DNA of 64,000 bases from Ampullaceana balthica (lineage: Eukaryota > Mollusca > Gastropoda > Lymnaeidae), in NCBI GenBank assembly GCA_944989445.1, contig CALYLW010001029.1:1-64000 (forward strand), in the 5' to 3' direction. Every line of letters begins with the position of its first letter. The first letter of the stretch is position 1. Below are positions 46,201 through 53,892 of this stretch, in pieces. Made by a program: the position numbers and the translations under genes. Under the pieces are notes generated by a model that was not told the DNA's origin, did no database searches, and was given only the letters and a program-made list of their open reading frames with translations.

Positions 46201-48000
46201 TTATTAAAAAATCAAACAAAACCTTAGGCTTTATAAAATGAAACTTTAACAAATGTAATAGAGATATAAAACTAAAATGCTACCTCACTTTGGTGAGACC
46301 TGTACTAGAATATGCATCCTCTGTATGGGACCCATCCACCAAAGAAAACATTGATAAACTAGAACAAATTCAAAAAAGAGCTGCCAGATTCATTACTGGA
46401 GAATATTCAAAACTGACAAGAATAACACCATTAGTTAAATCATTAAACCTTTAAACACTAGAGGATAGAAGAACCAAGAGCAAAGTAGTAATCATACATA
46501 AAGCAATTAATTCTAATTTAGAAATACAACACAAAGATAACTTAATACAACCCTCAGATAGACATAAGGATAAAAACACCTTTCTTATTCCGTATGCAAG
46601 AACAAACACATACAAATTTTCGTTCTTCCAGTCCGGAATTCGGGCGTAGAATGGGTTGCCTGAAGAATCCAGGAAAACCAACACTTTATCAACATTTAAA
46701 TCTCTAATAAAAATGCAGGACTAAACACAAACCATAGATAAGCGTAGGACGCAATAATCTTCTGTATAGAAGGAGCGTCTGTATAGATAAGATAAGANNN
46801 NNAAATAACAGAAACAACAAAACTATTAAAATTTAATGATAATTCAAAGTTTTAAAAGATCTCCTGCTTGCAGAATCTTCTTTCATCATTCTGCCTTCTT
46901 GATATCTCCAAAGCTGCACCAAAATTTCTGGCATTCATATCTAACCAAAACATAAGACACCTCCAGTTTGGCAATAAACTGCTTTACAGAATTACAAATT
47001 CCCGCTTTAAGTAATTATTGCCTCCAGGCGCGACCAAATCACGCATTTTTAATAAACATGTAAAGGTCTGACCATCACCCGCATACTACTGTCCAGTGAT
47101 AGAAGGATCTGTCAGCTCTTTAACTTCCACGGGGGCTCTGTGATGCTGATGGCCCTCCTTCATGACAAGCCATCAGATGAGATGAGGCAGGCAGTAATGA
47201 GTACTCTCAACACATTAAACTACAGTCAGTATACACTCATTGAACTTTGGCTTTTCATTATTATTATTTTTTCTAATTTCTTATTCCATCAGTAACTTTT
47301 TTTAAAGACTTTTGACTGATCCCTTTGTCTCAGTTGCTTTAATAAATACTTTTGTCAGGAGATGAATGTTTCATGCAACAATTGCTTTCAATTTTTTTTA
47401 TTTGCTTTGCATTTTTGACAGAAGAGTCTCATTCATTTCATTACCACAACATGACCCCTGTCTACAGCCTCCCCCAACATGACCCTGTCTACAGCCTCCC
47501 CCACCCCCATTTCTGCAAAACGGATTTGTATCCTAACTCACCTTTTGACTTTTTTTGCACATAGCTTCCAATTGACTGATTTATCTACCCTTGCATCAGC
47601 ACCAATTTTATCCTTTGCATGTATCAGTTTTGAAATAGGTGGATAATAGAGAATGTTCATTCCCTGTCTCCTCAGTGGTCCACACAGACCCAAGCAGAGA
47701 AACAAGACAACCAGCTGACATTTGGGACCATGTGAGAAGATTATTTTGCAATGTTAATTTATCATCACTGAGTTGTCCTTAAGTCTTGATAATGAAAATA
47801 ATCCAATATTTTTTAAAACCAAAGACTTAAGTATATTTCATTCAAAATGAACTCAATCTACTTGCAATTTCTGTGTAAAAGCCAAAACTAATTACTGCAT
47901 AATAATTAAATATTTTTGAATGCTGTCTTCTTCATTCCAGATTATGGAACGTTGGGTAGGAGAGGACAAAGTTGTTGATGTGTTGAAACAGTTTTTGTGA
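28146..48000 (+). CDS. Unrecognised helical-repeat (armadillo/HEAT-like) protein, 19 exons
   Basis: I assembled 19 coding exons by eye: 28146-28252, 28507-28718, 29601-29740, 29885-30082, 30471-30695, 32882-33000, 33895-34023, 34409-34500, 35076-35231, 35368-35569, 37105-37639, 38231-38319, 38859-39061, 39580-39792, 45436-45620, 45898-45994, 47066-47224, 47676-47731, 47941-48000. All have GT/AG borders, every junction keeps phase, and the total is 3177 nt (1058 codons plus stop). The N-terminus is followed by an acidic patch (ESSDEEDENFNDDGDD, about residue 85). A long helical, Leu-rich region follows (for example QVATLIVLAKMASN, VLDTLLLPVLTSML), then a basic Ser/Pro-rich linker (QRPQSSKPLSSKH), then a second helical region (ILADSCPRVLLAAAGEILKG, LVDFLRINDDD, RICQLFNFHGG). 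Helical repeat proteins of this type usually act as scaffolds. I do not recognise the family and assign no function. No signal peptide or membrane segment is evident. No AATAAA is seen within 400 bp after the stop. Confidence 0.75.
28507..28718 (+). CDS. Host gene exon 2 (acidic patch)
   Basis: The acceptor is TTTCTTTCTACAAG and the donor GACT|GTGAGT. It encodes LSLLKIQDVKEKS, a Cys/His pair region (DCGCHRR) and the acidic run ESSDEEDENFNDDGDD. A MITE lies only about 15 bp beyond the donor. Confidence 0.75.
28733..29312. mobile_element. MITE-like element in intron 2
   Basis: The imperfect inverted ends are ATATACCGTTTATACTCG and CGAGTATATACGGTATAT, each followed inward by a GCCGACC or GGTCGGCTTATGA block. 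AT-rich flanks prevent a clear call of the target duplication, and the superfamily is undecided. Confidence 0.65.
29601..29740 (+). CDS. Host gene exon 3
   Basis: The acceptor is TGGGTTTCAG and the donor GCTG|GTAAGT. It encodes an amphipathic segment, LNSLLENFEKFSTRILTQLQ, at the start of the first helical region. Confidence 0.8.
29885..30082 (+). CDS. Host gene exon 4
   Basis: The acceptor is TTTAAATATAAG (weak pyrimidine tract) and the donor TCAG|GTTTGT. It is 66 complete codons containing TPIQVATLIVLAKMASN and LLDQLLSLASDPPDHEVQ, a helix-turn-helix pattern typical of armadillo/HEAT repeats. Confidence 0.85.
30471..30695 (+). CDS. Host gene exon 5
   Basis: The acceptor is CATATTTTAG and the donor AAAG|GTAAAT. 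It is 75 complete codons with LEDIVYSLLNSLIKNKDS and TCLRVMRNLSTLQ, again repeat-like helices. Confidence 0.85.
30900..31145. other. GC-richer block in intron 5, unidentified
   Basis: Composition changes sharply here against an AT-rich intron. A frame on the plus strand (GGKERTQSTTRRHQ) is open through part of it. It may be an old retroelement or processed fragment; nothing identifies it. Confidence 0.3.
32018..32393 (+). repeat. Interspersed SINE-like repeat in intron 5
   Basis: It starts with TTTAATAATAATTTGAG and has GTGCAGTACCCC, GCTTCAC and GAATTCCATTGTTTGATGGC. That wording is typical of a dispersed, short non-coding repeat widespread in invertebrates. A short related sliver is at 3190-3220. 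The assignment rests on recollection of the motif pattern. Confidence 0.4.
32402..32843. mobile_element. Non-autonomous hAT element in intron 5
   Basis: The ends TAGGGCTG and CAGCCCTA are flanked by perfect 8-bp duplications ATGCAAAA (32394-32401 and 32844-32851). The termini match those of the larger element at 60347-62021, which also shares the ATCGATTAA-rich subterminal sequence. Its right edge is only about 38 bp from the exon 6 acceptor. Confidence 0.92.
32882..33000 (+). CDS. Host gene exon 6
   Basis: The acceptor is TATCTATTTCAG and the donor CATG|GTAAGT. It encodes EMYLVILQGILQKFKAK and KDVLDTLLLPVLTSML. The branch-point region of the upstream intron now lies in or beside the hAT insertion. 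Confidence 0.85.
33895..34023 (+). CDS. Host gene exon 7
   Basis: The acceptor is TTTCCCTAG and the donor GCAG|GTAGGT. It encodes QCQSLMLLTCLADDEGSRA, a classic armadillo-like helix pair with a short acidic turn. Confidence 0.85.
34409..34500 (+). CDS. Host gene exon 8
   Basis: The acceptor is CCTTTGCAG after a long pyrimidine tract, and the donor GCAG|GTGAAT. It encodes RVTVFSCSLLQQILKIKS. Confidence 0.85.
35076..35231 (+). CDS. Host gene exon 9
   Basis: The acceptor is CACTGTACAG. The donor CAAG|GTTATG is weak but is the only GT that keeps phase before a stop. It encodes a Lys/Arg-rich stretch (DKRREKVRSKDGS) and then LDDLIDWLLLLLEKQ. Confidence 0.7.
35368..35569 (+). CDS. Host gene exon 10
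   Basis: The acceptor is TTTTTCAG and the donor ACAG|GTGATT. It encodes NTDQLNCLSAVIGCLNN, FCSWPLNRPK and SDFFTEEYY. Confidence 0.85.
35668..35768. repeat. Partial copy of the second SINE family
   Basis: It shares CTGACTTGGAGAGG and GAGAAAGTTCTAATGGAAAC with the SINE body at 53397-53664. The tRNA-like head is absent. It lies in intron 10. Confidence 0.7.
37105..37639 (+). CDS. Host gene exon 11 (largest), ends at a repeated donor
   Basis: The acceptor is GCATCTCAG and the first available donor AAAG|GTTTGT at 37639/37640. It encodes HHHCVYLWEKSGPQVMALF, a Thr/Ser-rich region (PTLETSPTIETSLNT), then EELAEKQVFSEKKILRRSL. The donor is the first of about 15 identical ones spaced by 27 bp. Use of a later one adds nine residues (HLKVCDGIK or a variant) per unit without changing the frame, so the true exon end is uncertain. 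Confidence 0.8.
37631..38160. repeat. 27-bp minisatellite carrying the exon 11 splice donor
   Basis: The unit is CACTTAAAGGTTTGTGATGG plus GATTAAA. Fourteen units are 27 bp, with a single A-to-C change in one (AAA to ACA). The fifteenth, from 38009, gains one G to become 28 bp, and about four further variant units follow. Every unit contains AAAG|GTTTGTG. The frame stays open through the 15 units and closes at the first 28-bp unit, near 38035. Confidence 0.95.
38231..38319 (+). CDS. Host gene exon 12
   Basis: The acceptor is TTCATTACAG and the donor ATAG|GTATAA. It encodes IMGTIVLRLCLQPTDDK. It begins in phase 0, so it joins in frame to any of the repeated exon 11 donors. Confidence 0.8.
38859..39061 (+). 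CDS. Host gene exon 13 (basic linker)
   Basis: The acceptor is AATAAACAG and the donor TTAA|GTATGA. It encodes a low-complexity basic segment with PPRPSTAKPEAQRKYS, KLKQRPQSSKPLSSKH and SRIKRQE, likely a disordered linker. Confidence 0.75.
39245..39431 (+). mobile_element. AAATCCC element, partial copy 8
   Basis: Only the right half is present: GACGCCGACCGTC, TCAGTCTGTAAATGT, then CATATATAAGGGATTTATAG. It lies in intron 13 of the host gene. Confidence 0.7.
39580..39792 (+). CDS. Host gene exon 14
   Basis: The acceptor AAGTGTAG is weak but required by phase. The donor is CCAG|GTAAAC. It encodes TSYQEATNYTWFCPLTPR, FPLGPIRPKSANVSWLL and FDPADTKAIRGH. Confidence 0.7.
40175..41992 (-). pseudogene. 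LINE reverse transcriptase with C-terminal zinc finger
   Basis: About 600 codons covering nearly the whole RT of an endonuclease-type non-LTR retrotransposon, which primes cDNA synthesis at the nicked target. Motifs in order: GKAFG-type start replaced by AKAPGQDGIPPEIIKCG, NNYRGISLLSIVGK, ESQCGFWAERSTIDM, IDLTKAFGLV, SGVKQGCVLA, catalytic MLFADD (about residue 278), LRWLGHVRR and GRPHLRFKD. A C2HC-like finger (CQKCGKG then HSRSC) lies near the C-terminus. The first Met is not a real start: the frame is joined by a frameshift near 41950-41990 to the upstream 42542-41916 segment. The related copy at 14183-16159 keeps the same order. Confidence 0.88.
41916..42542 (-). pseudogene. LINE ORF segment between endonuclease and RT
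   Basis: About 208 codons including WFEANSATLTPALEERRSAH, YDGVKKATGPS, SSTGEIIRDKSKQMDRWVEH and YSEIYSQQNHV, the usual linker between the endonuclease and RT domains of this LINE type. Its end overlaps the start of the RT frame in another reading frame, marking a frameshift. Confidence 0.8.
42610..43330 (-). pseudogene. LINE endonuclease domain, frameshifted
   Basis: The minus strand shows pieces of an APE-type endonuclease, which nicks the target DNA. In order they are MSDDLNDISNARKTSVINNE and ARLQVDIATL (43320 to about 43220), GDLNARVGAD (about 42905), VSWRHPRSKHWHQLDL (about 42710) and DTDHSLV (about 42620). Pieces lie in different frames with stops between them, so the domain is inactive. 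The GDLNA and DHS motifs contain expected catalytic residues. Confidence 0.8.
43659..43926. mobile_element. hAT-type MITE inside the LINE 5' region
   Basis: The ends CATGGGTGT and ACGCCCATG are flanked by perfect 8-bp duplications GTTGACGC (43651-43658 and 43927-43934). It inserted after the LINE and carries poly-C and poly-G tracts near its ends. Confidence 0.88.
45040..45213. mobile_element. hAT-type MITE (AGAGCCGGCTTTAGGC ends)
   Basis: The ends AGAGCCGGCTTTAGGC and TTAAGCCGGCCCTG are flanked by perfect 8-bp duplications GTGTCATC (45032-45039 and 45214-45221). It lies in intron 14, about 220 bp from the exon 15 acceptor. Confidence 0.85.
45436..45620 (+). CDS. Host gene exon 15
   Basis: The acceptor is CCATTCCAAG and the donor AAAA|GTAAAT. 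It encodes PLSPGNNILADSCPRVLL, AAAGEILKGIFSSDKQL and NSLLLLHDLVLHGK, opening the second helical region. The acceptor area is duplicated 43 bp upstream. An alternative acceptor 10 bp or so downstream (CGAGAG|AC) would also keep phase. Confidence 0.8.
45898..45994 (+). CDS. Host gene exon 16
   Basis: The acceptor is TTCCTAG after a strong T tract, and the donor ACAG|GTAACA. It encodes DLHMELSKLGCVSKLVDFLR and NDDDQLMEI. Confidence 0.85.
46170..46797 (+). mobile_element. LINE 3' fragment with hairpin/GATAA tail
   Basis: The frame is broken by stops but reads LKCYLTLVRPVLEYASSVWD, NIDKLEQIQKRAARFITGEY, TLEDRRTKSKVVIIHKAIN and NGLPEESRKTNTL. This is the C-terminal region of CR1/L2/Jockey-like LINEs, a different group from the 40163 element. 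The 3' tail GACGCAATAATCTTCTG...GGAGCGTC (from 46748) folds as a hairpin and ends in GATAA repeats, as in the SINEs at 13067 and 24960. It lies in intron 16 and stops at an assembly gap. Confidence 0.85.
46798..46802. other. Assembly gap (5 N)
   Basis: Five undetermined bases directly follow the LINE tail. The true gap length is unknown, and the LINE's downstream target duplication may be lost here. Confidence 1.
47066..47224 (+). CDS. Host gene exon 17
   Basis: The acceptor is ATGTAAAG and the donor TACA|GTCAGT, chosen over TCA|GTATAC because only the first keeps the downstream frame open. It encodes RICQLFNFHGGSVMLMALLH and DKPSDEMRQAVMSTLNTL. Confidence 0.78.
47676..47731 (+). CDS. Host gene exon 18
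   Basis: The acceptor is CTCCTCAG and the donor CCAT|GTGAGA. It is a short exon encoding HTDPSRETRQPADIWDH. Confidence 0.7.
47941..48000 (+). CDS. Host gene exon 19 (last), with stop
   Basis: The acceptor is CATTCCAG. It encodes IMERWVGEDKVVDVLKQFL and then TGA at 47998-48000. The stop codon lies inside the first unit of an 84-bp tandem duplication. Confidence 0.78.
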   Translation: MMERWVGEDKVVDVLKQFL

Positions 48001-48160
48001 TTCTTTGCTGATACAAGTTTTATGATACATTCACTTTACTATAACATGCTTTGATAACTTGTTATAATGAAAATTTTTTTGTGATTCTTTGCCGAGTCAA
48101 GTTTTCTCATATGTTCACTTTACTAAAACATGCTTTTGATAACTTGTTTTACTGAAACAC
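47993..48160. repeat. 84-bp tandem duplication spanning the stop codon
   Basis: TTTTTGTGATTCTTTGC starts both units, 84 bp apart, and ACATGCTTT...GATAACTTGTT ends both. A third, partial TTTTTGTGAT lies another 85 bp on. The units diverge by a few substitutions. Confidence 0.85.
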
Positions 48161-48340
48161 TTTTTGTGATATTTCCACATTAATTGAATGACTTTTGTGG
48201 TATGTTAATTTTTCGGCCATTAACAGTTTTTGCAAGTTAATTAGCTTGACATTATAATTATAGTTTGTATTGCTGTGGGCAATTGATATTTAGATTGTAA
48301 TACAGTTTGTCATTGTTATTTAAAATGTACTTTGTGGTGT

Positions 48341-48397
48341 TCTTATCTTATCTTATCTGCTACAGACGCTCATTCTATACAGAAGATTATTGCGTCC
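48341..48397 (-). repeat. Solitary LINE/SINE 3' tail
   Basis: The minus strand reads GACGCAATAATCTTCTGTAT, then GAGCGTC and (GATAA)n. As at 9961 no body is attached. It lies in the probable 3' flank of the host gene. Confidence 0.75.
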
Positions 48398-48457
48398 AAG
48401 GGACTTTTCATGTTAAAATGTTCTTGTGGAAAATTCTTTTTCTACTCTTATCTACAC

Positions 48458-48651
48458 CAGTGTTTCTCAAATAGTGGGGCGCTCTCCCAGGGGCGCGAGG
48501 CTCCGTAAAAGGGGGCTCGTTTGACCGTTATGCAGAGGTGTACTTATAATAATTTTATAGACAAATGATACTATTTACAGTCGCGCAGGGGTGCAAAATG
48601 TTTTCTTTCTTCGGGGAGGGGGGCATGACAGAAAATAATTGAGAAACACTG
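48458..48651. mobile_element. hAT-type MITE (CAGTGTTTCTCAA ends)
   Basis: The ends CAGTGTTTCTCAA and TTGAGAAACACTG are flanked by perfect 8-bp duplications ATCTACAC (48450-48457 and 48652-48659). Confidence 0.92.
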
Positions 48652-48659
48652 ATCTACAC

Positions 48660-51600
48660 CAACATTCTTCCATTTTTATTTTAGTGTTCCACAAACTAAA
48701 TTTGACTTTAATATCTATTTTGCTTCTCTGTTGTTAATGTAATTACTTATTCAAATCAGCATTACTCTACAAATGAAGATTTGGTTTAATTAGTATAAAA
48801 ATCGTATGCAATATTATATTTTAATTAATTTAATTTAAGATGCTATTTTTTTTAGGGTTTGGTTGGGGTATGTATTTAATGTTACTATCCCACTTTATGT
48901 GTGGTTTCTTACAAATGATTCAGCAGATACTTAATATCTATAACCATTATATACATATTTTTTTAAACCACTACAAAAGCCAAAATCCATGTCTCAATAT
49001 ATAAATATATGTTTTTTGTAATTGTTTTTTTAACACACTAGTTTCTTATAAAATTCAAAAACTTCAATTCTACAACTATACAAAATAAGTTCATCACTCC
49101 CCACTGTTTTACCCCAAGGTTATGTTTATTATGTGGATTTGTTGAAGGTACAATTCTCAGTGTTGAATTCGCCAACTGATTTCAAAGCAGGTTTTCACAT
49201 TCAGCAGGCACAAGTATAGCTTCAGATCCAGATTTTTAAAATATTACATTTATTTGCAAGTACAAGTGTACTTGTAGCTGCTATTTAAAGGAATGCATTC
49301 TAATTTTGTTTACATTTAATATGGTTTTACCAAGTTTTAAAAATTTCTTTGATTTATACTTCTTACGAAAAAGAAGGAAAAAAAAATTCCACACCTCATT
49401 TAAGAAAATTTAACTTGAGCTTTTATGGGCCACTAAATTAATTAAAAAGGCCAGTCAAGAAATGAAAAGCTATGCTCAGTAATCACAACAAGATATCACT
49501 GGGTCTGTATAAAGCGAAATGACAATATACTCAAATCTCAAAATTTCCGCTAAAATGAAACTTGGCCATGTTTTTTTATTACCAAATGCAGCACCTGACA
49601 CAGTAGCTGACAAACTAATAAACAAATCCTCAATGTAAACATATCCTCGGGGCCTCAACAAATTCATACAGACTCAATGCATATGGGAGATTTATCCCAT
49701 ATCTTTTATAACCTACCAGGCTTGCCATTGGCATGGTAGTCTCCATGGGAGAGAACCTAGTCCAGACCCGGGGTTTCATGATTCATTTTATTTGACTTCT
49801 CTGAATATCCTATAAAAAAAACTTTTTCCAACTTGCTAAACCATTGTTATCCTATTACTGATATTATTTGATTTGTTTAATGAAATCATTTTCATTACAT
49901 TTAACTATCAATATGCCCATTTTCTTCAGAGTATACATAAGAAATGTGGAATTTACTTTAAGTTTTAAAGTTCATCTAGAAAATGCCAAAATCCTTTAAT
50001 CATGTTTATTTGTAATTAATATTGTTTATCCGTCCAATGAAAAAAAAGAAAACAACAAATATTTATACTGCTTGACCTAATGTATTCCATTTTTATTCTT
50101 AGCTTCCTCCAGTGCCAGTTTAGGCCTGTTGTAGCCTCTTTTCTCAACTATTTCCTGCTATGGTGCTTTATTATATTGATATTGCCATCTTTTACTATGT
50201 CTTTATTCGGTGCTTTTATTTCAAAACTGCTTTCTACAATGCATTCCTTCTCTTTTTATCTTACATAAATTTATTTACATTTTTTAAACTATAAGTTTCT
50301 TGAAGCATTTCTTACGTCAGCTTATTTCTTCTCACTGTTAAGGCAAATGGGCTGTTTAATTTTTGCACATTATCTAATAAGTTATAAATCTATTAATTTT
50401 TTATCTTATACACTACAATATTTGCTATGGCTTTTCACAATCATTTGCTTTATTTTCTTTTCCTCTGCAATGTTTTATAAGAATATTTTTTTACACCCCA
50501 TTTTATTTCTCTTTAATTTTAAAGAGCTTTTTTTTTGCCTTTGTTCTTATTTGCACAATTTTTAAAAATTTAGTCAGTACTCAAATCTATATGAATTCAC
50601 AATTTATTCTTTTAGCTTTATTTCCAAGCATGTTAAAAAAGTTTCTTTTACAAATTAAAAAAATTACTTTAGATCTCTTTGTCTTGTAATATTTCATTAG
50701 AATAGACAGTATGGATTTCATTTATTAACTTAGTTTTAGTTTGAGGTGGCCTTCATTGATATAAGAAACGTACATTATTAGGCCCAGGTACGCATATTTT
50801 TGGGACTGCTGGTATACCTATAATGTAAGCACACGTTGAAATGGTAGCCTAAATACAAACAATAGAGGAGTATGTGAATGAAAGAATAGGGGTTGGTGGT
50901 GACCATGTCACTTATTTTTTCATAACATCGTTTAAATTCTTCTTGAATGTTTCACTCATGTTATCTGTCTATTAAATTGTAGTGAGAAAAAAAAAGCAGG
51001 GTAGGCGATATCCTATTATAACTACGCTCTCACTTCCCAAACAATGTGACCTAAAACCTGCATAATAATAAATATTGAAATATTTCCAAACTGCGACGTC
51101 TTAAATCCCTTTAAGATAGTAGCAGAGTTATGATCTTCATTCTTGGTCCAAATCGTGGCTACGTATGAATGCTTCATGGGAGTGGGGGGCAAAAGTAGGT
51201 CTTGGTAAGGAAGAATCAGGGCTGGGATTATTTTCATTGGGCACGCAGCAACGTCTGGGACGTTCCTGACACAACCATGACAGCAACTTACCAACAGGCA
51301 TTTAAGGAATGTGAAGGTATTTTTACAACCAAACATTGTTGCATGTTGTGCGTCAGATATGTAGGCCAGATTTCTCTGCCGCAGTAAACCATTTATATTT
51401 GTAAAGGACATCAATGCGCTTAGAAAGCTACTCTACAGCAGTGTTTGGAATGGCGTTTAATGCAGATCGTGCAGTCCTGTAATGGATCCAATAGGTTACT
51501 AGGGTAGCATGGATGGCGTGGTGACGTAATCACTTTCCATCGGGCTCCCAACCTTTGCCAAACATGGCTCAATGAAATAACCACCAGATCCGTCGTCTGT

Positions 51601-51924
51601 GTAATCCTCTCCCAAGACCACCCCTCTACAAATTGTTGAGTTGTCTACAAACTTTTTCAGTTTTGAGCTGTGATGTCGTAATTTATTAAGGTATTTTTTA
51701 TATGAAGAAAAAGAGAAAATAATAAGAGCAGAAAACCCGAAACAGGTATGCTTTAATACTTAACCGGTGTCAAAGTTCTCAACAACACACCAATAACCAA
51801 ATCATTTAACGAATAGTTCTCTTCATTGGTGTTCAGGGTACAAACGTTCTAAAACCATTTGACAAGCCAACGTCTCGGCGAGTCTTCATTGGTCATAAGC
51901 TTAAGAACCCTTGGTACGAAGCGT
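48660..51924. other. Gene-poor AT-rich region downstream of the host gene
   Basis: Very T-rich around 50080-50580, where several Phe/Leu/Ile-rich frames arise from composition alone. Antiparallel frames at 51022-51414 have no recognisable motif. I see no supportable gene, RNA or repeat boundary. Confidence 0.4.
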
Positions 51925-52168
51925 TATTCTAATTCTAATTTAGAAATACAACAGAAAGATAAATTAATACAACCCTCAGAATTATCGCTTTTTTCCCGTT
52001 CGGAATTCGGGCGTGAAATGGGTTGCCTGAAGAAACCAGGAAAACCAACACTTTAGCAACATTTAAAACTCTAATTAGAATCCAGAACTAGACACAAACC
52101 ATAGATACGCGTAGGACGCAATAATCTTCTGTATAGATGGAGCGTCTGTAACAGATAAGATAAGATAT
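51925..52168 (+). mobile_element. LINE 3' end fragment, same family as 46170
   Basis: It matches the last 290 bp or so of the 46170 element (TTCTAATTTAGAAATACAAC, CGGAATTCGGGCGT, then the GACGCAATAATC hairpin tail and GATAA), with an internal deletion of about 65 bp after CAACCCTCAGA. Confidence 0.8.
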
Positions 52169-52309
52169 TTTTTTAAATCCCTCAATTTCATTCGCCCTCA
52201 CATTCATTTGTCTATTTATGGTTGTTATCGGAATAGTTTATAAATAATGGCAGTATAATTTTATGGGGAATCCGATATATGTTCAATGTTTTCACCAGAA
52301 GAAAAGATT

Positions 52310-52561
52310 GAACTTGAACTATCCCTTAGCCCGTCATTGGGTCGTTGGGGCACAATCGTGAACTGCACACTATCTCACAATTTGTCCCGGTCTTGTGCTG
52401 CCTTTTGAGAGTCGCTGAATGACAGGCCGGTCCACTCTTTGATATCGTCTTCCCATCTTTTCCTTTGTCTGCCTCTTTTCCTTCCTCCCTGGACTTTGTC
52501 TTGCATTATAGTCTTTGCGAGACCTCCAGATCTTGCCCCGAGGACCTTCTCACCTCAATTA
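52310..52561 (-). mobile_element. LINE 3' end fragment, same family as 8967
   Basis: It matches the 8967-9388 fragment along most of its length (for example TGACAGGCCGGTCCACTC). It is flanked by AGAAGAAAAGATT (52297-52309) and AGAAGAACAGATT (52562-52574), a target duplication with one mismatch. It encodes only the last part of the RT C-terminus. Confidence 0.82.
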
Positions 52562-52869
52562 AGAAGAACAGATTATCATTCTTAAAATTTGACTTTGAGC
52601 TCAGAAAATGTTTTAAAATATATTTTAACAAATTATATATTTAAATAAAGTAATCAAAGATTACTTAATTTTTTTTCCTTCTATATTTCTATATTTATAA
52701 ATCTACTTCGTATTATGTTTGCAATACATCTAATAAGCTCATGCTTTGTGTATTACGGGTAGTCGTGAAGTCGTGGATGGAAAGTAAAGCTAAAGTTGTC
52801 CAATATAGACTGAAATTTTTGTTTTATATCTTCTGCTAGCTGCTGAGAATTTTATAGACAACTGGCTAA

Positions 52870-53190
52870 TATACCCGGCGGTTCCGGGCCTTCATGATGA
52901 ATCTCATTTTGTACCCCACCTAGTACCTGTTGCATAGTGGGATCCCTTTCATTATGGAATTCCTTTCCCCGATATGATACCAGTAATATCACATTGCGTA
53001 ATTGGATCCCGTTCTGGGTTGAATCCCTTTCCCCAGTATGATCCTGTTGCATAACGGCAATAATGGGATCCCATTCTTGGTCGAAACCCTTTCCCCGATA
53101 TGATTCTATACTTCACTGGGAGTACATAATTGTGGACTCGTTGCATAATGGGATCCCATTGGTGAGGTAATCCTTTTCCTCGATTAGCGT
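52870..53190. repeat. Degenerate GGGATCCC repeat cluster
   Basis: Blocks such as GTTGCATAATGGGATCCCAT and CCCTTTCCCCGATATGAT recur four or five times with irregular spacing (about 60-110 bp) and much divergence. The long minus-strand frames across it follow from the repeats. Origin unknown. Confidence 0.65.
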
Positions 53191-53396
53191 AAAAAATCTT
53201 TATCAGCTCAGGGTCGCGTCGCAGTAATCCCAAAGACACCAAATTAGTATATTCGTAGTTCGTTCTGATCCATTGTACTAGCGTCAAACATATTTTACCT
53301 CTGCAAATCGATGGTTTCAAAGATTAAACCCTTCTGTTGTTTAACTTAACTTATTTTCTCTGCTATTTGAGCTTTAACTATGTGTAAAATGAAATT

Positions 53397-53664
53397 GGAT
53401 AGCGAAGTCAGTAGTGCGCTCGCCTCATAAGCTGAGGGGCGTCGGATCGATCCCACGTTAAAGCCACAATAAAGATGTTGATGAATGACTAACGCTAAGA
53501 AAGTCCACCGCTGACCTGGAGAGGGATGGGCGCCGCAAGGGTCTACCAAGCCCCGAGAAAGTTCTAATGGAAACATTAGAACCCCCTACGACCACGAGGT
53601 TATGGGACACACGCACACGCGCACGCGCACGCACGCACACACACAAACATAGACACACACACAT
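53397..53664 (+). mobile_element. Second tRNA-derived SINE family, with (CA)n tail
   Basis: The head (GCGAAGTCAGTAGTGCGCTC, CTCATAAGC, GGATCGATCCC) resembles a tRNA with A and B boxes and an anticodon-like CAT. The body contains GAGAAAGTTCTAATGGAAAC and the tail is a (CA)n microsatellite (53609-53664). A body-only copy lies at 35668-35768. Confidence 0.7.
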
Positions 53665-53892
53665 ATGAAATTAACCAGGGAAAATATAGCACATCTAATT
53701 CTTTTTAAATTTATATCTATATATGTAAACTAATATTTACATCTTTATGTCAGTTCAATCAATTGCACTTAAATATTTTAAAATGACATGATTCAAAATC
53801 AGTGAGTAGAATAAGAACAAAGTAGATCACTTGATTTCATAAGAATGGTTAAGTAAAATCCGATTACCTTGGTAGATGCCTTGTAAAGACGT

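Noticed and set aside
50080..50565. Two Phe/Leu-rich frames resembling membrane proteins
   Set aside because: The region is extremely T-rich, which alone yields hydrophobic codons. There are no start context, splice sites or conserved motifs.
52852..53320. Overlapping minus-strand frames of 66 and 122 codons
   Set aside because: They follow the degenerate GGGATCCC repeats in two frames at once and show no protein family.
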